DNA of 64,000 nucleotides from Phytophthora quininea (GCA_011947345.1 JAAVTG010000395.1:118497-182496), one strand, 5' to 3'. Counted from the stretch's first letter, positions 32,100 through 43,822 are shown. A program made the numbers and translations. Notes: generated by a model from the letters alone, not told the origin.

Positions 32100-33371
32100 A
32101 TGGCTCCCAAGAACACCAGCTCCACCGCCCCTGACGCCACGTCCGACGTCAACAAGGCAGTCCCCATCAAGAACGCGCTCAACCTCGAAATCGAGCACGC
32201 CCCCTTGGAGCACCCGGAGCTCCGTGGCGAGTTCCCAGCCAAGACATACGACCCGATCCCGGTGCTGCCGTACTCGGACCGCGCTCTGAAGGCCGACCCC
32301 ACGCTCAAGAACCTGCTGGCCAACGCGACCGTCAAGCACCTCGAGCCGAAGATCGGCACTGAGCTCTCGGGCATCCAGCTACACGAGCTCACGGATGTGC
32401 AACGCGACGAGCTGGCTCTGCTGATAGCTCAGCGCGGCGTGGTGTTCTTCCGCGACCAGGAGATCTTGATTGACCAGCAACTGGACCTGGGTCGCTACTA
32501 CGGCCCGCTGCACGTGCACCAGACTGTGGCGCACGCCAAGAGCATTCCTGAAGTGCATGTCGTGGAGAACACTCTTGAAGGCAGCGCGAAGCGAATCGCG
32601 AGCCAGCTGTACGACCACGTGAACCAGTGGCACAGCGATGTGACCTATGAACGGCAGGTACGACCTCTCCTCTTTTGGCCTTGAACAAAAACACTAACTG
32701 TTGTCTCCGGGTGTAGCCGCCGTCATACACGAGTTTCAAGGTATTGACGACGCCACCTACCGGCGGAGATACGCTGTGGGCGTCGGCGTACGAGGCATAT
32801 GACCGTCTCACTCCCGCATTCAAGAAGTTCGTGGAGGGTCTCACGGCAATCCACAGCAGCAAGGTGTGTTTGAATTCCGTGTTATCTGCAATGCTCACAA
32901 TGATAACGTATTGGTATGCAGCGCCAAGCTGAAGCTGCTCTCGCGCAGAACCTGCCACTTCGCCGCCCGATCGTGGAATTCGAGCACCCCGTTGTCCGCA
33001 CGCACCCCGTCACCAAGCGCAAGGCGCTGTTCGTGAACGACCAGTTTACGACGCGCATCAAAAACCTATCGGCCACCGAGTCAGGTGCGATAGCTCCCGT
33101 TTGTTGTTGAAGATGGCGATCTAGCCAGCTGAGTCTGTTCCTGTTGTATATTATCCTTCTAGACGCGGTGCTGCGCTTCCTCATTCGGCACATCGCGGAA
33201 GGCCACGAGTTCCAGGTGCGCTTCCACTGGACCAAGAACGCCGTCGCGATTTGGGACAACCGCGCCACGGTCCACTACGCCACGTACGACTACTTGCCGG
33301 GCAACCGTCACGCTGTGCGTGTGACGCCGCACGGCGAGATCCCGTACTTCGAGGGTGCTGAGAAACCTTAA
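32100..33371 (+). CDS. TauD/TfdA-family 2-oxoglutarate-dependent dioxygenase, copy 1 (358 aa)
   Basis: Four exons: 32100-32657, 32717-32863, 32922-33084 and 33163-33371; introns of 59, 58 and 78 bp, phases 0, 0, 1. Iron ligands are visible: HSD in [10 protein letters not shown] (His and Asp) and the distal His in [13 protein letters not shown], followed by [11 protein letters not shown] with the Arg that binds 2-oxoglutarate. GVVFFRDQ and [15 protein letters not shown] are further TauD-family landmarks. Family knowledge: Fe(II)/2-oxoglutarate enzymes that hydroxylate taurine, other sulfonates or related small organics, releasing succinate and CO2. The substrate here is unknown. No signal peptide, so cytosolic. 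It sits divergently to POT transporter 1 and in tandem with copy 2, with which long exon tracts are nearly identical. Intact. Confidence 0.9.
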
Positions 33372-33961
33372 GCAGTCGTTCGGATAGGACGAGGAAACTG
33401 TGCAAGCTAGTGCGTGTTGAGTCGGCTGTTAAAAAATGAAGAACGGATTGAGTCGTTTTCGATTCGCGTAAGGCGCCAAGGAACTTGGCAATAAACAGAA
33501 AGCTGTTCGCAGACGGAGAAACCCTCCTGGTGGTCCTGGTACAGCTTTGTCGATGTTCAAGAAAATGACTCATCGTGACTGCTTCGACAAATAGATATTT
33601 TTGTGACCGTTTGTCTAATCGCGGAGGATGGGTCCACCTCGCGGTTTGACGCAGCTGGTGCTAGCCCCGCGACTCGTTCTGCTACGAGCCAATACTTGGA
33701 CCCATGCGCTGTGTGTGGAGAAGGAGCTCCGCCAATTATCGCTATCGGTTGAAGTTGCATCACGCTAGTCGAAAAGATCTCTCCGGACAAAAACATTTCA
33801 TGCGTGTCTTTGCCATTTTTGGGTGGTGTCGCCCGCATGGGTGTCGAGTGTACGCCGCGCCACCGCAAATGATCGTACAGCACGGCGCGTGCGCAATATC
33901 TGAACGCCCATGCGGCTGCCAAGGCAAATGCAGCCTCAAACTTGGTCTCCTCTTCGCTCTC
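33372..33961. other. Intergenic between dioxygenases 1 and 2
   Basis: About 590 bp, no gene seen; promoter of copy 2 at its right end (initiator TCACTTTCAAATCT from 33962, 28 bp before the ATG). Confidence 0.45.
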
Positions 33962-33989
33962 TCACTTTCAAATCTGCTTCTCGATCGCC

Positions 33990-35248
33990 ATGGCTCCCAA
34001 GAACACCTCATCTCCTTCTAGCGAAGCGGCTACGCCCGTTGCCATCAAGAACGCGCTCAACCTCGATGTCGAGCACGCCCCCTTGGAGCACCCGGAGCTC
34101 CGTGGCGAGTTCCCAGCCAAGACATACGACCCGATCCCGGTGCTGCCGTACTCGGACCGCGCTCTGAAGGCCGACCCCACGCTCAAGAACCTGCTGGCCA
34201 ACGCGACCGTCAAGCACCTCGAGCCGAAGATCGGCACTGAGCTCTCGGGCATCCAGCTACACGAGCTCACGGATGTGCAACGCGACGAGCTGGCTCTGCT
34301 GATAGCTCAGCGCGGCGTGGTGTTCTTCCGCGACCAGGAGATCTCGATTGACCAGCAACTGGACCTGGGTCGCTACTACGGCCCGCTGCACGTGCACCAG
34401 ACTGTGGCGCACGCCAAGAGCATTCCTGAAGTGCATGTCGTGGAGAACACTCTTGAAGGCAGCGCGAAGCGAATCGCGAGCCAGCTGTACGACCACGTGA
34501 ACCAGTGGCACAGCGATGTGTCTTACGAGCGCCAGGTATGGGAAACTATGTGCTTGGGGAATGACTTCCATCGACAGGCTAACCGTAGTTGTTTGTTGTT
34601 CTAGCCGCCGTCATACACGAGTTTCAAGGTATTGACGACGCCACCAACCGGTGGTGATACGCTGTGGGCGTCGGCGTACGACGCGTACGATCGCCTCACC
34701 CCGCCGTTCAAGAAGTTCGTGGAGGGTCTCACAGCAATCCACAGCAGCAAGGTACTATAGAGTTTTAATTGTCCATGTTCGCGCTGAGAATCAACAGCTA
34801 AACCGTAATCTTCCACAGCACCAAGCCGAGGCTGCCGTCGCGCAGGGTTTGACCCTCCGCCGCCCGATCGTGGAATTCGAGCACCCTGTTGTGCGCACGC
34901 ATCCCGTCACTGGACGTAAGGCGCTGTTCGTGAACGATCAGTTCACAACTCGTATCAAGAGCCTCTCTGTCTCCGAGTCGGGTACGTGAATTGCAGTTTT
35001 CGTGTGTATGCGGCATCACTAATTCTACTTGCATTCCAGACGCGGTGCTACGCTTTTTGATCAAGCACATTGCGGAAGGCCACGAGTTCCAGGTGCGCTT
35101 CCACTGGACCAAGAACGCCGTCGCGATTTGGGACAACCGCGCCACGGTCCACTACGCCACGTACGACTACTTGCCGGGCAACCGTCACGCTGTGCGTGTG
35201 ACGCCGCACGGCGAGATCCCGTACTTCGAGGGTGTTGAGAAACCTTAA
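33990..35248 (+). CDS. TauD/TfdA-family dioxygenase, copy 2 (354 aa)
   Basis: Four exons at 33990-34535, 34605-34751, 34819-34981 and 35040-35248, with the same phases as copy 1 and introns of 69, 67 and 58 bp that do not resemble those of copy 1. The iron ligands ([16 protein letters not shown]) and the 2-oxoglutarate Arg region (RHAVRV) are intact. The N-terminal 15 residues differ from copy 1. Exon 1 matches copy 1 with one mismatch over about 450 bp, and exon 4 is identical over 163 bp, while the flanking parts of the same exons diverge. Function as for copy 1; the substrate is unknown. Confidence 0.9.
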
Positions 35249-35887
35249 ATGCCGTACGAATGAAGTTTGCGATTTGCAGGCTTCGGCAGTGAGGCGGAAC
35301 GTGTTGGTAGTGTGTGTTTGTATCTCCCACCTACATCCTAGGCTAATACCGACAGTGAACGTTAGTTTCACACAAGTTTTGTCTCCCGCGTTCAAACTCG
35401 CATCTGTTCTTGTTGGCGGATATGCAGTAGTAAAATAAAAAAACTACCACTAGCTTGTTTGCCGGTCTTTGGCGCACAATTTTGCGTTGGTCGAGCTCTT
35501 AGCTATGGAAGGCTTACATCTGGTGAAACTAGATAAGACATCGCTGTGCAAGTCATTCCATGCGGGTTTTGTACTCGGTGCTGTTGCTGCTATGGTTACT
35601 TCTTCCATTTGGCCAGAAATTATACTGCATGTGATCCCCAGCGATGGTATACTGCAAAAATTGTTCAATGATCGTGCTGAAGTGATAGCAGCTCTCGATC
35701 GATTTAAGGTAAACCCAAGCTATGGCCGACTTTGTTAAAATTTGTACCGAAAGCCTGAACATCTACGCAAAACAAGATACTTTTTTTTACGGATGACCAT
35801 CGAAGTGGTTCCAAGCAAGATACTTCGAAGTCGGAGGGCCGATGGGATTGGCAAAAGAAATTGAGACGTCACAACTATCCATGCGTA
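35249..35887. other. Intergenic between dioxygenase 2 and transporter 2
   Basis: Contains a 77-codon frame from ATG 35505 to 35738 (MEGLHLVKLDKTSLCKSF, FNDRAEVIAALDRFKV). It could be a small gene or a mobile-element fragment; no family recognised, low confidence. The rest shows nothing. Confidence 0.3.
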
Positions 35888-37746
35888 CTAACTGACACTA
35901 CGGCTGTGTTCAAGTGAAAGCTTCGAGTCTGTCAGCTCCGCCTCAGCAGACTTACCCCGAGCCGTGGAATCATTGCGAACTGCATCTTGTTCATCACGAA
36001 GATAAAAGCAATGGCATTGAGCGCCATCACCCCAGCGATGGTGAAGTACATGTACTCGAAGTGTCCGTCGTTCAGGTTCGCGGGGATGTACTTGCCAAAC
36101 AGCAACACGATGACAGACAACAGCGTGCTGCCCATCGAGTTGATGAAGAGGCCAAGTGCGATGGACACGCCACGAAGACTCATCGGGACCTCGGTATAGC
36201 CAATGTTGTACGTGGGGATCTGGATCAAGATTGTTGCAGTCGCCACCAGAACATATTGCGGGATCGCTGTCCACCACGGAATGTCGCTCATCGGTTCTTT
36301 GCCGACGTTGTTGAGAATGTACTGAGTCTCCCCGCCGTCGTCGACGTAAGTCAAAAGCGGCCGGCTCCGACGGATGATCTCAAAGCACCCCGTCCACGCC
36401 ATTGCGACGACAGCCACGAAATACCCGGTCACAATTTTCCCGTATCTGCTCGGAGGCTTGCCAGCATACTTTTCGTAGAGCGGATAGATCACGTAGTCGA
36501 ACACCGGCACGAGCAGCAAACCTGGCCCGGGGTTAAAGAATTGGACCGTGGGGCCTGGGATTTGTGTTGCGTCGGGTGAGTTTCCAATCCGCAAGTCCGT
36601 CTGCTGAATAATGGTCTGGTTGTTGCCGCGTTGGTTCTGGCACACCCACCAGAACATGTTGAAGGCGTTAAATGGCAAGATCAAGATGACTTGCTTGACA
36701 CCGTCGATAAACTCGCGGTCCAACTCGACACCATCAGCATCCTTGGCGCCTTCGACGAAGGAAGGGTCTTGGCCGTAGCAAATCCACAAAACAGTAGCTA
36801 CCACAATGAACACACCAGAGACGTACGAGATGTTGTGTCCGACCTCGCCGTGATCTGCCAGGAAAGCCGCGGGAAAGTTGAGCAAGAAAGCGATCAGGTA
36901 AAGTGTTGTGCCCAGCACAATTGCTTTAGCGCGGAAATCGTACTTGGCACGCTCAAGGACGACGTGAATGACGCTAGCAAGAGCACTTTTTGTCGGGGGT
37001 ACGCTCACGTAACGCTTGCGAGTCGAGATGAGAGTCACGATAAGGCTCACCATCAGGATCAACCCGATGCCGTACACAGCGACGTAGCCGTAGTCAGCAG
37101 GAATGGCGCCGACGCCATAAATCGTCAACGACGGGAAAATCGCGTAGTTCAGCGCCACGCCCAGGTTCGACGCGGCAAAGTTAAAGCTGAAAAAGGAAGC
37201 CCGCTTCTCTGGCGGTGATGCGGGAGAAAACTGATCGCCGCCGAACGATACGAGCAAAGCGCGAATGCCGACTTGGTTGAACGCGATACCGAGGAACACA
37301 CCGATACAAAAGAGCACCTTGCTCGTGGCGACATTCTCTAGAACTGCCGGCAGCGCTGCAATCACGACTAAGATAAAGCCGATCGATGCGATTGTCGCTC
37401 CCGTGAGGATCATCTTGAACTTGCCGAGGTATTGGTCCGCAACGAAAGCAGCGACGATGCACGCGAACTGACTGAGCGAGTCGTAGGTGAGCTTCATCGA
37501 GTTGGAGCCTTTATTGGACCAGCCGAGCTTCTGGAAGAAGTTCTTGAGCGTTTGGTTGACGCCATACCCAGCGAGCTCCTCGAAGATAGTCAGCACGAAG
37601 ATGAAGACGCAGACCCGTTTAACGACATCCTCAGCGTACTTGGACGGCCGTGCATCCCACAAACGCGTGCTGTAGTGGGCAGCGACTCCTGGCGTCACGG
37701 ACTGGGGCGTAAGCAGCGGCGATGGCGCTACGTGACTCTTTCCCAT
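35888..37746 (-). CDS. POT/PTR-family transporter, copy 2
   Basis: ATG 37746, with an initiator TCACATTTCAATTTCC read on the minus strand (37776-37761), 15 bp before the ATG. About 12 membrane helices and the same landmarks as copy 1 (LKNFFQKLGWSNKGSNSMKL, VSFGGDQFS, WWVCQNQRGNNQTIIQQTD, TEVPMSLRGVSIALG). The frame as given ends at MIPRLGVSLLRRS; adding one base to the C-run 35955-35958 gives GKSAEAELTDSK, like the tail of copy 1, and ends at TAG 35888-35890. The break affects only the cytosolic tail, so the protein would work either way. A nearly identical tract with copy 1 surrounds the WWVCQNQRG motif. Function: proton-coupled uptake of peptides or related solutes (family inference). Confidence 0.86.
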
Positions 37747-38498
37747 TTGTGTTGGAACGTGGAAATTGAAATGTGAGCGACCGCGACAACGTTGCTTGGC
37801 ATTCGAATTCTTCCTTTCGGCCTCAGGGCAGGCCGGCGTCGCAGGCTGGCAAAGGTTATTGACGATCTCGACAAACTAGTCGCCGATGTTTTCCCGGCGC
37901 CGACATGATCGTCTACGTGACCGCACTCGATCATTGGGATCTTATGCCAGCGAAGACATGACCTGCCCAATGGTCCAAGTGCATCCGCGTAGCGAGCAAC
38001 ATTTAACCGTGCTGTGGAATTGCATTGGCTGTGGAAAGCAAAGCCCTCGGCCACTGAGCGCCCTGGAACCTCGCCACTCGCGTGGGCCTCCAGGATCACG
38101 CCGCATTTCGGCGGATGGACAAAACGTATCCGCTCGATGTGTCCGAAGCTCGACTGACGAACCGGGTGGTCGTCGAATTGGACCACTCCAGCAAATCTTT
38201 TGACGTTGCGTGACAGGCGTGCGGCCAAGATTTGCCGGCCATGAGCATTGCGCCCTCGGTAGGTCCGTTGTCGTCCACGTGTTTCCGTTGAGTCGGCTCG
38301 GCCCGCGTCTCGAGACCAATGTGCAGCGGCAACAGACTTCGCGTGGCAAAAGGTGGAGTCCCCGGCTCAGTAGTTGCTCATTCATGACCACTACCGCTTG
38401 TCTGGCTAGCAGTCGTCACAAGCGGCAGCAGTGAGCAGGCTACTATGTACATGTAGCTCGAAAAACAAACGAAAGAAAAAGGAAAAAGTATATTTTAC
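37747..38498. other. Intergenic between transporters 2 and 3
   Basis: About 750 bp, no gene seen; promoter of transporter 2 at the left (initiator 37761-37776) and 3' flank of transporter 3 at the right. Confidence 0.45.
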
Positions 38499-40321
38499 TT
38501 ACGCAGCATTTGTCTGGGGAGATGCCTTATCTTCCTTCCGCGAGAAATGCATCCCAAACTGCATTTGGTTCATCACCACGACGTAGAAAAATATGTTGAC
38601 GATCATTAGACCGCCCAGCGTGAAGAACATGTACTCCAGGTGACCATTGTTCAGGTCGGCTGGGATGTACTTGCCAAAGAGAAGAACGATGATCGAGAGC
38701 AGCGAACTACCCATAGAGTTGACGAAAAAGGCGAGCGCGATCGAGGAGCTTCGCATGCTCTGCGGGACCTCCGAGTAGTTTAGATCGTACGACGGGATCG
38801 CGATTAGCACCCCGCCAGCGAGACCAGCAGGTAGTGCGGAATTGTCGTCCACCACGGAATGTCGTTCATCACTTCCCCGCCGTCGTCGTCCAGCAGATAC
38901 TGCGTCTCGCCATTCGCGTCCACGTAAGTCAGCGGGCCAGTCCCGCGCCGAATCACCTCGTACGCGCCGGTCCAAAACATGGCGACAACGGTGACGCAGT
39001 AGCCCGTGAGAATCTTGCCGTATGGACTGGGTGGTTTCCCGAAGCGCTTTTCATACAAAGGGTAGACGACTTTTTCCAGCAGAGGAATGAAAAACAGCGC
39101 CGCGACCGGGTTGAAGAGCTGTACCATCGGGCCAGGAATTTGACTCGCGAACGTGCCACTTCCGAGGCGTGTATCGGTCTGCTGCACGATGGACTGATTG
39201 TTGCCACGCTGGTTCTGGCAAACCCACCAAAACACGTTGAAGGCGTTGAGTGGGAGGATGCGGATGAACTGCTTGACGTCGTCTACCGTCTTGGCGTGAA
39301 ATCTTCCGTTGATACTTTCTTTCGCGCTTTCCATGAACTCGGAATCGCGGCCAAAATACACCCAGAGAAACGTAGCGAGCACGATCAAACACCCAGAGGC
39401 GTAGGATATTTGGTGGCCGACGTTGCCGTGGTCCGACAGGACGGATGCGAGGATGTTGAAGAGGAAGGCGGTGACGTACAATAACGTCCCCGTAACCACC
39501 ATCTTTGCCCGGAAGTCCCTCTTCGCGTGGTCAAATATGACGCGGATGACGACGGCGATAGATTGCCTCGTTGGAGGGACATTTACGTATCGCCTACGCG
39601 TTGTCCACAGCACCATTGCAAACGTGAGCACGACTGCAAACCCAATGACGTACACGGTGAAGTAGCCATAGTCCTTGGGAATAGCACCGATGCCGTGAAT
39701 GGAGACCCACGGGAACACGAGGTAGCCAACAAAAGCGCCGAAGTTGGCGCCCCAGTACTGTCCGCTAAAGTAAAGTGCTTTTTCGGAAGGTGGCGCGGAG
39801 GGCGAGAACTGATCGCCTCCGTAAGAAATCACCAGCGCTTGAAGGCACACTTGGGACACTGCAACACCGAGGAACAGTCCAATGTTGAAGATAATCTTGC
39901 TGACTTGGAGGTGACTTAGCACCGAAGGAAGAGAGGCAATGACGACAAGGAGGAGGCCGATGAGCTCGAACGAAGCCATTGAGATGAGGGTTTTAAACTT
40001 GCCGAGCCGCTCGTCCGACACATACCCCGCGGCAACGCACACGAACTGGCTGACCGAGTCGTACGTAAGTTTCATGGACGTAGAGCCCTTGTTCGACCAG
40101 CCTAGCTTCATGAAAAAGTTTTTGAGCGACTGGCTGATCGCGTAGGCGGCGACGCCTTCGCAGATCGCGAGGACGATGAGGAAGGCGCAGACGTGCTTGA
40201 GAACATTGCGTGCATACTTGACCGGACGCTCGTCCCAAAGCGTAGTGCTCACATAGCCACTGGAGACGTCTGGGGTGAGCTTGGGCGTGACGACGGGAGA
40301 TGCAGCTACATGTCTGGACAT
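38499..40321 (-). CDS. POT/PTR-family transporter, copy 3
   Basis: I use ATG 40321 (MSRHVAASPVVTPKLTPD), which aligns with the N-termini of copies 1 and 2; the frame is open further upstream but without family similarity. Twelve-helix POT architecture with LKNFFMKLGWSNKGSTSMKL, AGYVSDERLGKFK, SYGGDQFS, WWVCQNQRGNNQSIVQQTD and NSMGSSLLSIIVLLFGKYIP. The frame breaks in a late membrane helix (LLVSLAGC then stop); one more base in the C-run 38810-38813 restores SLAGVLIAIPSYDLNYSEVP and leads to the end at 38499. More divergent from copies 1 and 2 than they are from each other. Confidence 0.84.
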
Positions 40322-40933
40322 CGTGTGCGGTCGAGCGGGAATTCGCAAGTGTCCAAGCCACTTAACATTTGCTGGTTGTGCGGAGGCCTCCGCGTGTTCG
40401 TCCGCCAAGTCGATGAAGCATAAAGCACCGGGGAATGCGCAAAACGCCTGCATATCGTTGACTCGATTATCGGACCCGATCAACAGATCCCAGATCGGCG
40501 GAATTGCTGTGCTGAGACCAAGCACATCTTGACAGTCGTGCTCAGCCGTTTTTTGACAGTCGTGCAGCCGTTTTTTGACGGTCGAGCCGAGATACGTGTA
40601 ATTGGATAAGCTCGCTCTCCAGTAAGATCGGAGGACAACGATGCTGTCGCTCTCCAACACCCGCGTACACTCAACTTGCATGAATACGTTCGCACGGTCC
40701 ACGATGACAGGGATCTTGACGCCGTCGCCGATTTGTCGGTTTAATCACCGCCTCAACGGTGGCAGTGCTGCCAGCACAGCATTTTGAGCTGAAAGGTAAA
40801 CACCGAGGCTCGGCAGACATCGCAATCTTTTTGGACGGCATCCACTTTTGTCTTTCTCACGCCGCATGTACCGCCGGCACGCAACATCGCCAATGGAACG
40901 AGCTGCAAGGACTGCGTCGCGAAGCACGCCAAT
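40322..40933. other. Intergenic between transporter 3 and dioxygenase 3 (divergent)
   Basis: No gene supported. Contains short tandem repeats at 40528-40582 (TTTTTTGACAGTCGTGC-type units, about 2.5 copies). Confidence 0.5.
40528..40582. repeat. Short tandem repeat, about 25-bp unit
   Basis: Units of GACAGTCGTG(CTC)AGCCGTTTTTT repeat about 2.5 times with small differences, upstream of transporter 3. Confidence 0.6.
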
Positions 40934-40979
40934 CCACACTTTTCGATTTGCATCGATCTTTTAAGCACCAAAGCCGACC

Positions 40980-42214
40980 ATGACCCAAGATACCCAAGCT
41001 TCGACGGTCCCAGCACCCGTTAAGAACGCGCTGCTGCAGGAGGTGAAGCATTCCCTTTCGAGCATCCGGAGCTGCTGAGTGTCTTCCCGCCGACGACGTA
41101 CGACCCGATCCCCGTGCTACCGGTCGAAGACCGCGCGCTGAAGGCCGACCCGACCTTCAAGAACCTGCTCGCCAACGCCACCGTCAAGCACCTCGAGCCA
41201 ACGATCGGCACCGAACTGTCCGGTCTTCAGTTGCACGAGCTTACGGATGCGCAAAAGACGAGCTGGCGCTCCTCGTAGCGCACCGCGGCGTCGTGTTCTT
41301 CCGCGACCAGGAAATTACAGCCGAGCAGCAGCTTGAACTCGGGCGATACTATGGGCCACTCCACATCCAGCAGAACCTGGCCCACACCAAGGACTACCCC
41401 GAAATGTTGGTCGTTCAAAACTCGGTGGAGACCAGCGAGGCGGTGCTGAAGCGCCACCACTACGACCCGGTGAACGCCTGGCACACGGACGTGTCTTACG
41501 AGCGCCAGGTAGGGCAACAAGTTGTTCGGACGTCTGAGACTATCCTAGCTAAGGTTTCGTTATGTTATAGCCTCCATCGTACACGACGCTCAAGGTCTTG
41601 ACCACACCCGATGTGGGCGGAGACACGTTATGGGCCGATGCTTACGCCGCATACGACCGCTTGACCCCAGCGTTCAAGAAGTTTGTGGAGGGTCTGGTCG
41701 CTGTCCACAGCGGCAAGGTGGGAATACGCGAACTTATTGCTTTTAGTGGGAACTGACAACACGTGTGCTGTAGAGCCAAGCTGAGCATGCCATCGAGGCT
41801 GGACGCATCGTCCGCCGCCCGGTGGTCGAGTTTGAGCACCCTGTTGTGCGCACTCACCCCGTGACGAAACGCAAGGCATTGTTCGTGAACGCTGCGTTCA
41901 CGAAGCGCATTAAAAATCTGTCTGCTGGGGAGTCTGGTCCGTGCAATTACTCTTGTACGTTACGAGTGCTTTAAAAGCTAATGTTCCCGTTGTACTGTTC
42001 CAGACGCCGTGCTGAGGTTCCTGTACAAGCACGTCGCGGAGGGCCAAGAGTTCCAAGTGCGCTTCCACTGGACGAAGAACTCGCTCGCTATCTGGGACAA
42101 CCGCTCGACGTTCCACTACGCCACGTTCGACTACCTGCCGGGTAATCGCCACGCCGTCCGTGTGACTCCGCACGGGAGATCCCGTACTTCGACCCGGATG
42201 TGATCGTCCCGTAA
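40980..42214 (+). CDS. TauD/TfdA-family dioxygenase, copy 3 (frame-interrupted)
   Basis: The four-exon structure is preserved: 40980-41508, 41571-41717, 41774-41936 and 42004-42214, with good splice sites and the same phases. An initiator-like CACACTTTTCGATTTG lies about 30 bp before ATG 40980. Iron ligands ([16 protein letters not shown]) and RHAVRV are present. Three one-base breaks occur: near the run 41053-41055 (after [12 protein letters not shown]), A-run 41253-41256 (in DAQKDELALL) and G-run 42174-42176 (in TPHGEIPYF). Each is repaired by one extra base in a short run. Because intact neighbouring genes show the same error type, I list it as a probable real gene, but a young pseudogene is not excluded. 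It is the most diverged copy (ends DPDVIVP). Confidence 0.65.
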
Positions 42215-42523
42215 ATGCCTGGCACCGCAGCGCGTGTGTGTGCGTGTTAAACGACTAGAGTTGCTAGTCACACCAGAAAATAAGCGTCCGATCTGTTCTT
42301 GCAAGTAGCAAAAGTGTTGTTGATTTGATTTACATGGCGTAGGAAATCAAAAATGCAAATGACAGTGACCGTCAAGGCCAAGGCAGTTCTGAACCACCAA
42401 CACATCACTGCATTGCAGAGTTGTATCGTCAAAAGCGAATTGCGTTTTGCTACAACCGAGTTTATTCTGCCCCATGTGATCTCACTGCAGGCGATCGATC
42501 ACGCACGCACCACAACAAAAGTT
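42215..42523. other. Convergent intergenic region of dioxygenases 3 and 4
   Basis: About 310 bp between two converging stops. AT-richer, no gene or terminator structure identified. Confidence 0.4.
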
Positions 42524-43794
42524 TTACGGCTGCTCCGTACGTTCGAAGTATGGGATCTCTCCGTGCGGCGTAACGCGCACGGCATGACGATTCCCTGGGG
42601 CGTAGTCATAGGTGGCGTAGTGGACCGTTGCACGGTTGTCCCAAACGGCCACTGCGTTCTTCGTCCAGTGGTAACGCACTTGAAACTCGTGGCCCTCCGC
42701 AATGTGCTTGATCAAGAAGCGAAGCACCGCATCTACAAGGAAGTGTCAGCTTGGCTTGGATTATAGAGCAGACAAATAAAGGGGAATATACCGGACTCGG
42801 CGGCCGAGAGATCCTTGATACGAGTCGTGAATTGGTCGTTCACGAACAACGCCTTGCGCTTGGTGACCGGGTGGGTGCGGACAACCGGGTGCTCGAATTC
42901 CACAATAGGGCGGCGAAGTGTCAGGCCTTTTGCAAGAGTGGCCTCAGCTTGGCGCTGCACGACACCAAAACGGCATGTTAATTTTTGCTTGTCCATCATT
43001 TCGCAGAAATGAACAAACCTTGCTGCTGTGGATCGCAGTCAATCCCTCCACAAACCTCTGGAAGGCAGGAGTAAGGCGATTGTATGCCTCATATGCAGAC
43101 GCCCATAAGGTATCCCCGCCGGTAGGTGGCGTCGTCAGGACCTTGAAACTCGTGTACGATGGAGGCTGGTAAAGCAAGCCAACAATTTAGGGTACGATGT
43201 CCGTGTCTGCTCAGTACAAGGTGTTTGAGTACTCACCTGGCGTTCGTATGAAACGTCACTGTGCCAAACGAGTTCCGGCTCGTACAGCTCGCGTTTGATG
43301 ACCTTTTCGCTTCCTTTCACCGAGTTCTCCACCACATGTACTTGAGGGATGCCCTTAGCATGAGCCCAAGTCTGGTGCACGTGCAGCGGGCCGTAGTAGC
43401 GACCCAGGTCCAGTTGCTGATCAATCGAGATCTCCTGATCGCGAAAGAACACCACGCCACGCTGAGCTACCAGTAGCGCTAGCTCATCGCGCTGTACGTC
43501 CGTGAGCTCATGTAGCTGGATGCCCAAGAGCTCAGTGCCGATCTTCGGCTCGAGGTGCTTGACGGTCGCGTTGGCCAGCAGGTTCTTGAGCGTGGGGTCG
43601 GCCTTCAGAGCGCGGTCCGAGTACGGCAGTACCGGGATCGGGTCGTACGTCTTGGTTGGGTACTCGCCTAGTAGCTCCGGGTGCTCCAAGGGGGCGTGCT
43701 CGATTTCGAGGTTGAGCGCGTTCTTGGTGGCTACGGCAGCTGCCGTTTGGCCGGCAAGGGGGACGGAATCGACGTCGTTGTTCTTGGGGGCCAT
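42524..43794 (-). CDS. TauD/TfdA-family dioxygenase, copy 4 (358 aa)
   Basis: Four exons on the minus strand: 43794-43237, 43165-43019, 42954-42792 and 42732-42524; introns of 71, 64 and 59 bp with the same phases as the other copies. Start MAPKN as in copies 1 and 2, with an initiator (TCAGTTTTCAATTTGTTTGC on the minus strand, 43822-43803) 8 bp before it. Iron ligands ([16 protein letters not shown]) and RHAVRV are intact. The later exon 2 resembles copy 1 ([24 protein letters not shown]). It is inverted relative to copies 1-3. Complete and in frame. Confidence 0.9.
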
Positions 43795-43822
43795 AGTTGG
43801 TTGCAAACAAATTGAAAACTGA

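Noticed and set aside
40980..42214. Dioxygenase copy 3 as a clear pseudogene
   Set aside because: All three breaks are one-base losses in short runs, the same pattern as in clearly conserved genes nearby; splice sites and catalytic residues are intact. Kept as a probable gene.
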